NCBI RefSeq assembly: GCF_022965805.1
Contig: NW_027331436.1
Location: forward strand, 1-64,000
Origin: Primulina eburnea
Taxonomy: Eukaryota > Streptophyta > Magnoliopsida > Lamiales > Gesneriaceae
Reading direction: 5' to 3'
Length of the DNA: 64,000 bases
In this document: in pieces, positions 35,712 to 46,571 of the stretch
How positions within the stretch are numbered: the stretch's first letter is position 1
Layout: each line of letters opens with the position of its first letter
Made by a program: the position numbers and the translations under genes
The notes under the pieces: generated by a model
Seen by the model: the letters and a program-made list of their open reading frames with translations, nothing else
What the model was told of the DNA's origin: nothing
Database searches by the model: none

Positions 35712-35719
35712 TATAAATA
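35712..35719 (+). promoter_or_regulatory. LTR TATA box
   Basis: TATAAATA in the context CTATAAATAGAGGC, directly downstream of the palindrome array. It would place the transcript start near 35745. The copy in the 3' LTR is at 42073-42080. Confidence 0.75.
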
Positions 35720-36659
35720 GAGGCGCGAGATTTCATTTGATTAGTAAGTGTTAAAGAAACATTTCCTAGAAAGTGTTAGACATTCTATTGCAGATTCATC
35801 TTCACGACTGTAACAGCAATTCTACGACGAAAGGTATAATACATGTTTTGTTTTGGGGAATCACGACTCAAATGAGATCACATTTGAGTTTCCCAACCAA
35901 AACCACATACGAGTTTTATTGTTTATATCTTGATATAGGTATTATTATTATAGATTTGTTTATAGATCTTGTATGCAAATCTCGCTATGCTTTGTTTACA
36001 GATCATGTTACATTGCATTAGATGTTTATTAGAACTTGTATTCAATTCTTATTATGCTTTGTTTACAGATCATGTTACATTGCATTAGATGATTATGCTT
36101 GTTTACAGATTTTGTATTCATGCATTAAGATAGGACAGTCTGGAGATCAGGCAGACTTCTAGATGTTCGGTTCTATCCCAGCTTAGGGGAAGATCACCGC
36201 CCCTTTGTAGACGTGGATACAGATCAGGCCGAAGTCTAGGAATAAGACGTACCGTCACCCCGATTGGGAGGGTAGGTGATAGATCGTCTTATTCACACCG
36301 GGATCCCTAGAGTTTTAGTCGAGTCGCATCTAGACATGATTAGGCTCGCATTTCATGATTTTATATGAATGACATTCATATCAGCATGTTTCATGTTTTA
36401 TAGTATTTATATGCATGTTCACATGTTTATACTGGGATGTGTTCTCACCGGTTTTCCGGCTGTTGTTATGTCTGTATGTGTGCATAACAACAGGTGGGGC
36501 AGGATTTGGGTCGAGACAGAGATGATCGTGTTAGCGTGGAGATCTCGGGCCTAGCAGACGGACCAGTAGTTATCTTTTGTTATGTACTGTATTTTATTAC
36601 TGGTTAGTTGAGGACATACGGAACAGGACATAGATTTTATGTTTGTATGTTGTAAATTA

Positions 36660-36665
36660 AATAAA
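36660..36665 (+). terminator. LTR polyadenylation signal AATAAA
   Basis: AATAAA lies about 120 bases before the LTR end. In the 3' LTR the same signal is at 43021-43026, where it would end the genomic transcript. Confidence 0.55.
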
Positions 36666-36788
36666 GAACTTGTGCTTGTCTAGTTACATTTTGATTTAAA
36701 TATAAAAGCGAAAAATTGACCCACATTTTAGAATAACAATCCATTTAATCCCAAGAAAAAGATTTAGAGCCCGGGTCCCCACAACAGG

Positions 36789-36801
36789 TGGTATCAGAGC
36801 C
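36789..36801 (+). other. Primer-binding site, initiator tRNA-Met
   Basis: TGGTATCAGAGCC, five bases after the 5' LTR. Between it and the ATG at 37035 is a leader of about 230 bases in which I see no other feature. Confidence 0.92.
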
Positions 36802-37034
36802 GATAGTTCCGTTAGACTGAAATAGGATAGAATGAGCGGGGTAGATCGAGTCTTCTTCCTTGCTTGATGATGTGCTAGCATGATTATTGCTTTCTTATTA
36901 CATGTTGTTTGGTATTTGATTAATTTCAGCATGTGATTGACTGAATCAGAACCGATTCTAGATCAGAGGTAACTGACTAGATGATGGCTGAGACAGTTGT
37001 ATATCTTGTTTACTAATCAGTTGGATTATTAGAT

Positions 37035-40000
37035 ATGCCTCCTAGAAGAGCAGCCGTACCTCTACGACCAGCAGCGCCAGAGCAGGGGAGTACATCCGGA
37101 GATCCTATGGATGTTACGGCGACCCCTATGGAGACGTTGCTGAAGCGATTCCAATCCTTTCGACCTCCCACTTTAAAAGGTACCGAGAATGCCATCGAGT
37201 GCGAAAGTTGGCTTGAAGATATTGAGATGCTATTCGACTCGTTGGAGTACAGTGATGAGAAGAGGATCAAGCTAATTGGCCATCAATTGCAAGATATAGC
37301 AAAGAATTGGTGGTTGAACATTAGGAGAGCTTTAGAGCAGCGGGGTACCGAAATTTCTTGGAAGGTATTCAAGACCGAGTTTTATCAGCGATTCTTCCCT
37401 GTATCCTACCGTAAAGATAAAGGCGCTGAATTCGCAAACCTGAGGCAAGGGCCATTGAACATTGAGGAGTATGTTGCTAAATTCTCTTCTTTGCTTCGTT
37501 TTGCACCCCATGTTTCAGGAAATGACGAGGCCATGGCGGATCAGTTTATAAATGGCCTGAATCCAGATATCTTTACGTTGGTCAATACTGGGAGACCCGA
37601 TAACTTCTCGGATGCATTGAATCGTGCCAAAGGAGCTGAAGCAGGATTGCTTAGACAACGGAGTGCTCCGTATGTTGCACCGAGTCCGAGACCGCCACTA
37701 CCTCCATCCCAAGTTCCTCCTCCTCGATTTGAAAGTGGTGGTAGTGGTAGTGGACGCAAAGAACAGTTGAAGGCGAAGGGGAAGCAGTTTAAGCGACCTG
37801 GGAGCAGTTCATCCAGCTCCAGCGGATCAAGACAGACTGGTTTTGATCAAAGTTCAAGGACTTCAGGTGTATATTGCAATAATTGTGGAGGTAGGCATGC
37901 GACTGAACAGTGCCAAGGAGTTACAGGCCGATGCAACATTTGTAGGCAACCGGGGCATTTTGCCAAAGTCTGTCCACAGAGAGGTGTACAGCAAGGCCAG
38001 AGTGGAAGAGCATCCGGTTCAGTACCTCAGTTTGAGCGGCAGGCATCGTCGGTTCACTCTTTTCAGCCTCCACCAGCACCGACTCCACCCAGAGGCCGAG
38101 GTAGTCAGACTGTGACTCAACCTCCGAGGCAACAGGCCCAAGTGTTTGCGTTGACAGAGGAACAAGCACAAGATGCACCAGATGATGTTATAGCAGGTAA
38201 CTGTCTCCTTTATGGTTATCCTGCTTATATCTTGATAGATACAGGTGCATCGCATACATTCATCTCAGAACGATTTGCATTGTTGCATTCATTGCCTGTT
38301 GAGTCTTTGTTAGACGTTGTGTCTATTAATTCTCCGTTGGGAAGTGGATTAATATCTGTAACTACGGTTAGACATTGCATTCTACAGTTTGAGGGGCATG
38401 AGATTGACCTAGATTGTATAGTGTTGGGTCTAGCTGATTTTGATTGTATAGTCGGTATTGACATGCTAACGAAGTACAGAGCCACCGTGGATTGTTTCCA
38501 CAAGATTGTCAGATTCAGACCCGAGATGACAGACGAGTGGAAATTCTACGGGAAGGGTTCCAGATCTCGGATTCCCTTGATTTCGGCTCTTACTATGAAC
38601 AGACTGTTACAGAAAGGAGCGGATGGTTTCTTTGTTTATGCTGTAGATATGCAGAAGTCGAGCCCGGCATTGGCAGATCTGCCAGTAGTACGGGAATTTC
38701 CAGATATTTTTCCAGATGAGATCCCAGGATTACCTCCGGTTCGTGAGGTAGATTTCAGCATTGAACTTGCGCCAGGTACCGTACCTATTTCGAGAGCTCC
38801 ATATAGGATGGCACCCATCGAACTCAAAGAATTGAAAGCACAATTAGAAGATCTTCTAGCCAAGGGATATATCAGACCTAGTGTATCTCCTTGGGGCGCT
38901 CCGGTGCTGTTCGTGCGAAAGAAAGATGGGTCGATGCGGTTGTGTATCGATTACCGGCAGTTGAACAAGGCAACGATCAAGAATAAATATCCTTTGCCTA
39001 GGATCGATGACCTATTTGATCAGTTGCAGGGATCCTCGGTCTATTCTAAGATTGATTTACGTTCTGGTTATCATCAGCTCAGAGTTCGAGATATAGACAT
39101 ACCAAAGACAGCGTTTCGAACCAGGTATGGACATTACGAATTTATTGTCATGCCTTTTGGTTTAACAAATGCTCCTGCGGTATTTATGGGCTTGATGAAC
39201 CAAGTGTTTCAGAGATATCTAGATGAATTTGTGATTGTCTTCATTGATGACATTTTGGTGTATTCGAAGAACAGAAATGAGCATGCAGAGCATCTCAGAA
39301 TTGTTTTGCAGACGTTGAGAAACGAGCGACTGTATGCTAAATTGTCAAAGTGTGAGTTTTGGTTGAATAGAGTTGTCTTCTTAGGACATATCATTTCTGG
39401 AGATGGTATTTCTGTTGATCCGAGTAAAGTGGAAGCTGTGATTAGTTGGTCGAGACCGACTTCTGTACCAGAAATACGCAGTTTCATGGGCTTAGCCGGA
39501 TACTACAGAAGATTTATCAAAGATTTCTCCAGTATTGCAAAACCAATAACTCAATTAACACAAAAGAATGCACCATTTGTTTGGTCAGAGGAGTGTGAGT
39601 CTAGCTTTGTTGAATTGAAGAAAAGGCTGACCAGTGCTCCAGTATTGACGATACCTTCAGGTACAGGTGATTTTGTTGTATATTGTGATGCTTCTCATAG
39701 AGGTTTGGGATGTGTTCTTATGCAGCGAGGTCATGTGATCGCATACGCCTCGAGACAATTGAAGCCACATGAAGTTCGATACCCCATTCATGATCTTGAA
39801 TTGGCGGCTATCGTGTTTGCATTAAAGATTTGGCGTCATTATCTCTATGGCGAGAAATTTGAGATCTTTTCCGATCACAAGAGCTTAAAGTACCTATTTT
39901 CTCAATCAGAATTGAATATGAGGCAACGTAGATGGCTAGATCTTCTGAAAGACTTTGACTGTGAAATCAAATATTATCCAGGAAAGTCAAATGCAGCAGC

Positions 40001-41570
40001 CGATGCCTTGAGTCGTAAGGTATGTTCTTTGTCCTTATCGACGATAGGTGTTAACAAGTTAGTTGAAAATTGCTGTACATCTGGATTAGAATTTGATACA
40101 GATAGTAAGCCACTACGACTCTTTACGATCCAAGTTGAGCCCAATTTGATTATGAGGATTAAGGAAGCACAAAGAACTGATCAGAATGTGCAAAGATCAA
40201 TCCAAATGGTCAGATCAGGGCATGTATCAGAATATCAGGTACGAGATCATGTGTTGTACGTGAATAACCGTCTAGTTGTGCCAGATGTTGCAGATTTGAG
40301 ACAGCAGATTCTGACGGAGGCACATTGTAGTCGGTTCAGCATCCATCCTGGTGGCAGAAAGATGTACAATGACTTGAAGACACAGTTCTGGTGGAAGCAA
40401 ATGAAGTCAGACATTGCCGAATTTGTGTCTAAATGCTTGAACTGCCAACAGGTGAAGGCCGAGAGGAAGAAGCCGGGGGGTTTACTTCAGAGTTTATCCA
40501 TTCCAGAATGGAAATGGGACCACATTTCCATGGATTTCGTGACGAAGTTACCTCGATCATCCAAAGGTTGCGATGCGATTTGGGTCATTATTGACAGATT
40601 GACCAAATCTGCTTGTTTCATCCCTTATAGAATGACGTATAGACAGGATCAGATGGCGGAGATTTATATTCGTGAGGTAGTCAGATTGCATGGAGTGCCG
40701 AAGTCTATCGTATCAGATCGTGATCCACGATTCACTTCACACTTCTGGCACAGTTTACAGCAGGCGTTAGGTACGACCTTACACCTTAGCACTGCTTACC
40801 ATCCTCAGACAGACGGACAGTCAGAACGGACTATCCAGACATTAGAGGATATGTTGAGAGCCGTCGTGCTAGATTTTGGCATTAGTTGGCAAGATTCCCT
40901 ACCTCTTTGCGAATTCTCGTACAATAATAGCTATCAGACGAGCATTGAGATGGCACCGTTTGAAGCTTTGTATGGCAAGAGGTGCAGATCTCCGCTATAT
41001 TGGGATGATGTTTCAGAAGTACCAGAACTTGGGCCAGATATGATTCGTGACATGACTGAGAAGGTAAAGGTTATTCAGAAAAGAATGAAGACAGCACAGG
41101 ATAGGCAAGCAAAGTACGCCAATATCAGACGTAGACCGTTAGTATTTGAGGTAGGAGATAGGGTATTCTTGAAAATTTCTCCTTTTAGAGGCGTTGTGCG
41201 ATTTGGCAAACGTGGGAAGCTATCTCCTCGATACATTGGTCCGTACGAGATTCTTGAAAAGATTGGCGATCGAGCTTATCGACTTGCTCTTCCTCCTTCT
41301 TTATCCGGAATACATGACGTATTTCATGTATCAATGTTACGCAGATATATGCCAGATGTTTCTCATGTTATTCAACCGAACGAAGCTGAACTTGATCAAA
41401 CCTTGAGCTATATAGAACGACCGATACAGATTCTTGATCGAAAGGACAAACAGCTCAGAACGAAGACCATTCCACTTGTGAAAGTTCAGTGGAGTCGACA
41501 TGGCATTGAGGAAGCGACGTGGGAAACGGAAGAAAACATGAGGCAGAAACACCCCGAGTTATTTATATGA
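37035..41570 (+). CDS. Gag-Pol polyprotein, Tekay/Del-like chromovirus
   Basis: A single 1511-residue ORF from the first ATG after the primer site. In order: Gag core with NWW (residues about 90-93); Gly/Ser-rich linker; two zinc knuckles, a short CX2CX3HX4C (C281, C284, H288, C293) and a standard CX2CX4HX4C (C300, C303, H308, C313); aspartic protease with DTGA (D402); reverse transcriptase with LCIDYRQLN (D639) and FIDDILVYS (D738, D739); RNase H (D885); integrase zinc finger (H1097, H1104, C1134, C1137) and DD35E core (D1167, D1228, E1264); GPY motif (1402-1404); and a C-terminal chromodomain-like segment (about 1459-1511, EEATWE). All catalytic residues are present and there is no stop or frameshift. 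It makes the particle and copies and integrates the element. The chromodomain-like tail may steer integration to heterochromatin, as known for chromoviruses. Confidence 0.95.
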   Translation: MPPRRAAVPLRPAAPEQGSTSGDPMDVTATPMETLLKRFQSFRPPTLKGTENAIECESWLEDIEMLFDSLEYSDEKRIKLIGHQLQDIAKNWWLNIRRALEQRGTEISWKVFKTEFYQRFFPVSYRKDKGAEFANLRQGPLNIEEYVAKFSSLLRFAPHVSGNDEAMADQFINGLNPDIFTLVNTGRPDNFSDALNRAKGAEAGLLRQRSAPYVAPSPRPPLPPSQVPPPRFESGGSGSGRKEQLKAKGKQFKRPGSSSSSSSGSRQTGFDQSSRTSGVYCNNCGGRHATEQCQGVTGRCNICRQPGHFAKVCPQRGVQQGQSGRASGSVPQFERQASSVHSFQPPPAPTPPRGRGSQTVTQPPRQQAQVFALTEEQAQDAPDDVIAGNCLLYGYPAYILIDTGASHTFISERFALLHSLPVESLLDVVSINSPLGSGLISVTTVRHCILQFEGHEIDLDCIVLGLADFDCIVGIDMLTKYRATVDCFHKIVRFRPEMTDEWKFYGKGSRSRIPLISALTMNRLLQKGADGFFVYAVDMQKSSPALADLPVVREFPDIFPDEIPGLPPVREVDFSIELAPGTVPISRAPYRMAPIELKELKAQLEDLLAKGYIRPSVSPWGAPVLFVRKKDGSMRLCIDYRQLNKATIKNKYPLPRIDDLFDQLQGSSVYSKIDLRSGYHQLRVRDIDIPKTAFRTRYGHYEFIVMPFGLTNAPAVFMGLMNQVFQRYLDEFVIVFIDDILVYSKNRNEHAEHLRIVLQTLRNERLYAKLSKCEFWLNRVVFLGHIISGDGISVDPSKVEAVISWSRPTSVPEIRSFMGLAGYYRRFIKDFSSIAKPITQLTQKNAPFVWSEECESSFVELKKRLTSAPVLTIPSGTGDFVVYCDASHRGLGCVLMQRGHVIAYASRQLKPHEVRYPIHDLELAAIVFALKIWRHYLYGEKFEIFSDHKSLKYLFSQSELNMRQRRWLDLLKDFDCEIKYYPGKSNAAADALSRKVCSLSLSTIGVNKLVENCCTSGLEFDTDSKPLRLFTIQVEPNLIMRIKEAQRTDQNVQRSIQMVRSGHVSEYQVRDHVLYVNNRLVVPDVADLRQQILTEAHCSRFSIHPGGRKMYNDLKTQFWWKQMKSDIAEFVSKCLNCQQVKAERKKPGGLLQSLSIPEWKWDHISMDFVTKLPRSSKGCDAIWVIIDRLTKSACFIPYRMTYRQDQMAEIYIREVVRLHGVPKSIVSDRDPRFTSHFWHSLQQALGTTLHLSTAYHPQTDGQSERTIQTLEDMLRAVVLDFGISWQDSLPLCEFSYNNSYQTSIEMAPFEALYGKRCRSPLYWDDVSEVPELGPDMIRDMTEKVKVIQKRMKTAQDRQAKYANIRRRPLVFEVGDRVFLKISPFRGVVRFGKRGKLSPRYIGPYEILEKIGDRAYRLALPPSLSGIHDVFHVSMLRRYMPDVSHVIQPNEAELDQTLSYIERPIQILDRKDKQLRTKTIPLVKVQWSRHGIEEATWETEENMRQKHPELFI

Positions 41571-41655
41571 TATGAGTATGTATTCAGTTTTAGATTATCA
41601 AACTGTTTTAGATACTTTGTATGGTTACTTCAGTTCGAGGACGAACTTCTGTCTT

Positions 41656-41668
41656 AGAGGGGGAGAAA
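41656..41668 (+). other. Polypurine tract
   Basis: AGAGGGGGAGAAA directly abuts the 3' LTR; it primes plus-strand DNA synthesis. Confidence 0.9.
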
Positions 41669-43144
41669 TGTAATGCCCAGAGCAATGATTGACATGTACG
41701 AATTCATAGATATGTTGTGAAGATTGTACATAACCATAAGAAATAAGAAATGATATCTATTGAGATTAGATTGACCGATATCGAGAATGTTGGATTATTT
41801 ATATTTCGGTGAGACCGGAAGGACCGAACCAGGATCGGATCGTCCGATGCGTTCGGATCGTCCGTTCGGCGTTCGGAGCGTCCGAGCCAGGTGGCTGGAC
41901 ACATGGATGGCATGCAGAGTTCGGATCGACCGATCGTAGTTCGGATCATCCGAGACAGTTGGCTAGAGACGTGGAAGACATGCAGGATTCGGAACGTCCG
42001 AAGTGAGTTCGGAGCGTCCGAAGTGTGTCAGATCGGAGCGTCCGAAGTGGATCGGATCTTCCGATCATTGTCTATAAATAGAGGCGCGAGATTTCATTTG
42101 ATTAGTAAGTGTTAAAGAAACATTTCCTAGAAAGTGTTAGACATTCTATTGCAGATTCATCTTCACGACTGTAACAGCAATTCTACGACGAAAGGTATAA
42201 TACATGTTTTGTTTTGGGGAATCACGACTCAAATGAGATCACATTTGAGTTTCCCAACCAAAACCACATACGAGTTTTATTGTTTATATCTTGATATAGG
42301 TATTATTATTATAGATTTGTTTATAGATCTTGTATGCAAATCTCGCTATGCTTTGTTTACAGATCATGTTACATTGCATTAGATGTTTATTAGAACTTGT
42401 ATTCAATTCTTATTATGCTTTGTTTACAGATCATGTTACATTGCATTAGATGATTATGCTTGTTTACAGATTTTGTATTCATGCATTAAGATAGGACAGT
42501 CTGGAGATCAGGCAGACTTCTAGATGTTCGGTTCTATCCCAGCTTAGGGGAAGATCACCGCCCCTTTGTAGACGTGGATACAGATCAGGCCGAAGTCTAG
42601 GAATAAGACGTACCGTCACCCCGATTGGGAGGGTAGGTGATAGATCGTCTTATTCACACCGGGATCCCTAGAGTTTTAGTCGAGTCGCATCTAGACATGA
42701 TTAGGCTCGCATTTCATGATTTTATATGAATGACATTCATATCAGCATGTTTCATGTTTTATAGTATTTATATGCATGTTCACATGTTTATACTGGGATG
42801 TGTTCTCACCGGTTTTCCGGCTGTTGTTATGTCTGTATGTGTGCATAACAACAGGTGGGGCAGGATTTGGGTCGAGACAGAGATGATCGTGTTAGCGTGG
42901 AGATCTCGGGCCTAGCAGACGGACCAGTAGTTGTCTTTTGTTATGTACTGTATTTTATTACTGGTTAGTTGAGGACATACGGAACAGGACATAGATTTTA
43001 TGTTTGTATGTTGTAAATTAAATAAAGAACTTGTGCTTGTCTAGTTACATTTTGATTTAAATATAAAAGCGAAAAATTGACCCACATTTTAGAATAACAA
43101 TCCATTTAATCCCAAGAAAAAGATTTAGAGCCCGGGTCCCCACA
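41669..43144 (+). repeat. 3' LTR, 1476 bp
   Basis: Same length and ends as the 5' LTR, 6361 bp downstream. One base differs (G at 42933). Confidence 0.95.
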
Positions 43145-43874
43145 ATTTACAACTTCAGTTTGTCCATCCGTTTGAGGATGACAAGTAGTAGATTACAACA
43201 TTATTGAGCAAAGTTTAGCCCATAAAGTAATCCAAAAATAGAATCCATCCCCTTCTTAGTCCTAGGCAACCCCAAAATAAAGTGCATAGAAATGTCAATC
43301 CAAGTTCTTTTTAAGAATAGCACGCAAAAGTGTTCCCAAAGTTCTATTTACAACTTCAGTTTGTCCATCCGTTTGGGGATGACAAGTAGTAGATTACAAC
43401 AATATTGAGCAAAGTTTAGCCCATATAAGTTCTATTGACAACTTCAGTTTGTCCATCCGTTTGAGGATGACAAATAGTAGATTACAACAATATTGAGCAA
43501 AGTTTAGCCCAAAAAGTAATCCAAAAATAGAATCCCTCCCCTTCTTAGTCCTAGGCAACCCCAAAATAAAGTCCATAGAAATTTCAATCCAAGTTCTTTT
43601 TAATAATAGCACGCAAAAGTGTTCTCAAAGTTCTATTTACAACTTCAGTTTGTCCATCCGTTTGAGGATGACAAGTAGTAGATTACAACAATATTGAGCA
43701 AAGTTTAGCCCATAAAGTAATTCAAAAATAGAATCCCTCCCCTTCTTTGTCCTAGGCAACCCCAAAATAAAGTGCATAGAAATGTCAATCCAAGTTCTTT
43801 TTAAGAATAGCACGCAAAAGTGTTCCCAAAGTTCTATTTACAACTTCAGTTTGTCCATCCGTTTGAGGATGACA
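43145..43874. repeat. Satellite island between two retrotransposons
   Basis: 730 bp of the integrase-derived satellite: two ~200-bp monomers, an 88-bp short unit at 43424, another ~200-bp monomer and partial units at both ends. It starts with the ATTTA duplication of the left element and ends with the TGACA duplication of the right one. Monomer order matches 30829-31560. Confidence 0.95.
43870..43874. repeat. Target-site duplication TGACA, left
   Basis: TGACA recurs at 54308-54312. It is the same monomer position as the insertion of the CRM-like element at 24708. Confidence 0.92.
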
Positions 43875-46536
43875 TGTAACGTCTACTCGTTTTAAAAAGT
43901 GCGGAAATATTTTTTTTTTTTTTTTTAAAGTAACATTTAAAAGTTATCATAATTAATTACCAATAAAATATACGTGGTAAAAGAAGTGAGTAAAATCCTA
44001 CATCCAACAGAAAAATATAAACAGCAGATAAAATCGTCGTATCCTCTCCAAAACATAAAACCATAATGTGCGGAAAAACCATAGGTCCTCGGGTCGTGTT
44101 GCCCACCAGGTCCGCTGACTCAGAGTCCAGCACCTCCAGTCTCCTCAACATCAAACTCACCTGCATCACACACGCCTAGTGAGTCTAAAGACTCAACACG
44201 CCTGCACCAGTAATAACAAGTACATATACGTAGCACACAGCAGTGAAAAATATCATACTCAACATAACTTTCATGAACTTAAAAGCGTAACGTAAACGTG
44301 TCGTATGAAATCATGTCATGTTGTATCATCATATACATGTCAAAAAGCTCATCGTGTCATCGTGAACTCAAACATTTTATTTTTATTGAATTCAGTTCAT
44401 TAGTTGTGACTTTCGTATCAGCTCTATCGTATCAGCTCTATCGATGGATCCATCTATAAAAACCGTGGTACCCGGCGGCAGGGGACATCAGCGACAGCAT
44501 TACCTGCCCACTGAGCCCGGGCCTCAGCTCATCATATCTCATGTTATCGTATACATATACATCGTCAGTCACAACCAAATCACATCCTTCAAAAATATCA
44601 TCATTTTCATCACTTAATAAAAACATGCATATACGTAACGTTTCCTTTAAACCAAGCATGCAACGTATTAATCAATATTGCGTAAAAATCGTAAAAAAAA
44701 TGATGCATAAACATTTAAAATATCATATATTTGTGCTCAGGGTGCTGCCAGAACCAAAATCTCACCCGGATGCGAAATGACCATTTTGCCCCTAGAACCC
44801 GAAAATTATCGTTTCAACCCTGGACCTCTAAAATTGACCCGAAGCTTACCAAACTCCTTAAAATGTCCCAAAACATTTTTTTATAAGCATTTCTTAGGCA
44901 TAAACTCGAGCTCATTTCAAAACTTAATCGATTCGTTTTAAAACTTGGACCGGGGTCCCGGTTTTAACTCGAATCGACTCGAAACTTAACCGATTTTTTC
45001 TCAACATTTTGTCAAAACTTAAAAACACTAAGAAGCTCCCAATACTATAATATTAACCTCAAAAACGTTCGGCCCCTATTCCAGCATAAGAACAAAGCTC
45101 TCGGCCTTTCCCCCTTATACAACCTCATGTACTCCCCTTTCCAAAACTCACGCTTCTACCCTCAACCCAACGCACCAGCCATGAACCAAGCCATCAAGGA
45201 CCTAGGCCAGACCCCAAGGCACCTATCAGAACCAAGGACCCAGCCCCATGCAGCCTACACTAACAGAACCGCTAGCTAGCACTTGCCAAGACCCTACCCG
45301 AGCTTTCCTCTCGATGGTGTGCGGCTGGCGCTTCAGGTGGTTCCAGCGGTGGTTGGGCTTCCCTGAGTCGTGACTCAGACCCACCGGGGTCTGGTCCAAG
45401 CCCCGGTTCAGCCACTGCACCGATCGTTCCCACCCAAGCGAGCCACAGCCCCAACGAGCAACGTCCCAAACTCTCGATGTAGCCACTTCCAGCGACCCCG
45501 ATCTGTAATGCTCCCAAAAACTCTAAGTGACACCCATATCAGACCCTTAACATCTCGTACCAGCGACCCCTTGCACAAATCGTCAAACCGTGAGTGGTTA
45601 AACAATAATAGAATACACGACATGAGCAGAAAAATAAACAACCGAACGAACTACCATGATGTACACTGGATCGAGCATCCCTTATTAAACTAAAACACAT
45701 ATCAGTAATATTTAACATGCGTGATGCAGAAATAATGGAACAAAACGTGCCTGATGTTTGCTTAAGGAAAAAAAACGATCGAGGAGCCAACAACCAAATG
45801 AAGAAAATCTTTGCTTCAAGAGAAAATGCTTCACCGAATTGTTGTAGCAGCAAATCAGGAGGATGAATGTGAGTGGAGGGGGTGGGCGGCTGTGGAAGAG
45901 TGGTTAGGTTAGTGGGGAGTTTAGGGAATTACTTAGGCGCTAATTATATAGATATAAATAAAGATTAAGTAAATGGGTTTTATTAATTGGTATATAAAAG
46001 TATATATATATACGTTAATTATATAGATATATAAATAAAGATTAAGTAAGTGGGTTTTATTAATTGGTATATAAAAGTTTAAATATATATATATATATAA
46101 GCCCGATAAGCTTAAAACTAGGCCCAAAAATCCAAACACACTTCCGAAAAATATTTCGTGTTTGAAATACTTTGAAAATATTAGCCGAACCCACAAAAAG
46201 TTTCCCGATTCGATAAAATTTTCGTACCGTTAAAAAATAAAATCAAGCGTGTAAAAATACTCAATAAAATCTCATATTTGAAAAATACCCTTAAAACACC
46301 TTATATTAATTAATAAAAATAATTATTTTCCCGAAAATTCTCCGGTATTCGTTCCTCGATCGAACGTGAAATGCATCTAGAAACCCTAATGCATGAACAT
46401 TTAAAATTTCATGAATTAAATACTATCATGCATGAATTATGCATAAAATGCATACAAATAATTAAACACACAAATAAAAATAAAATCCTAGATTGCATGC
46501 AGTCAGGTTACGTGAATCAAATTCTTGGGCCTTACA
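43875..46536 (-). repeat. Left (3') LTR, 2662 bp
   Basis: Starts TGTAACG and ends CCTTACA. It contains a T tract (43910-43926), a doubled CGTATCAGCTCTAT motif near 44415-44441, a ~75-bp tandem duplication and a TA microsatellite (46082-46099). Short open frames here recur in the other LTR and are not genes. Confidence 0.95.
45941..46080. repeat. Tandem ~75-bp AT-rich duplication within LTR
   Basis: A ~75-bp unit beginning TAATTATATAGATAT and containing GGGTTTTATTAATTGG occurs twice in a row, followed by a TA microsatellite. The right LTR carries the same pair at about 53710-53849. Confidence 0.85.
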
Positions 46537-46550
46537 ACTCTCCCCCCCTT
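46537..46550 (-). other. Polypurine tract
   Basis: Reads AAGGGGGGGAGAGT on the minus strand, touching the 3' LTR. Confidence 0.9.
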
Positions 46551-46571
46551 AACAAAATTTCGTCCTCGAAA

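Larger units (their letters stand above)
35308..36783 (+). repeat. 5' LTR, 1476 bp
   Basis: Starts TGTAATG, ends CCCCACA. It holds U3 with a palindrome array, a TATA box and a polyadenylation signal. A direct repeat around TTTGTTTACAGATCATG occurs at about 35990 and 36058. Confidence 0.95.
35308..43144 (+). mobile_element. Intact Tekay/Del-like chromovirus (Ty3/gypsy)
   Basis: This 7837-bp element has two 1476-bp LTRs (TGTAATG...CCCCACA), an ATTTA target duplication, a tRNA-Met primer-binding site, a purine tract and one uninterrupted Gag-Pol ORF with all expected domains. The only LTR difference I found is A at 36572 against G at 42933, so the insertion is recent and the element looks capable of moving itself. 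The MPPRR Gag start, single Gag-Pol frame and C-terminal chromodomain-like segment fit the Tekay/Del lineage. It sits in the satellite, and 29462-31560 looks like the same locus without it. Confidence 0.95.

Noticed and set aside
35343..36554. Short ORFs in the LTR of the plus-strand element
   Set aside because: All recur in the 3' LTR at an exact 6361-bp shift and cross regulatory repeats; no domain is recognisable.
45226..45853. Small ORFs of 77-107 residues on both strands in the LTR
   Set aside because: They recur unchanged in the other LTR (about 52995-53622), overlap each other on both strands and show no known domain.
46082..46099. TA run in the LTR as a TATA promoter
   Set aside because: It is a variable microsatellite that differs by one repeat between the LTRs; nothing ties it to a transcript start.
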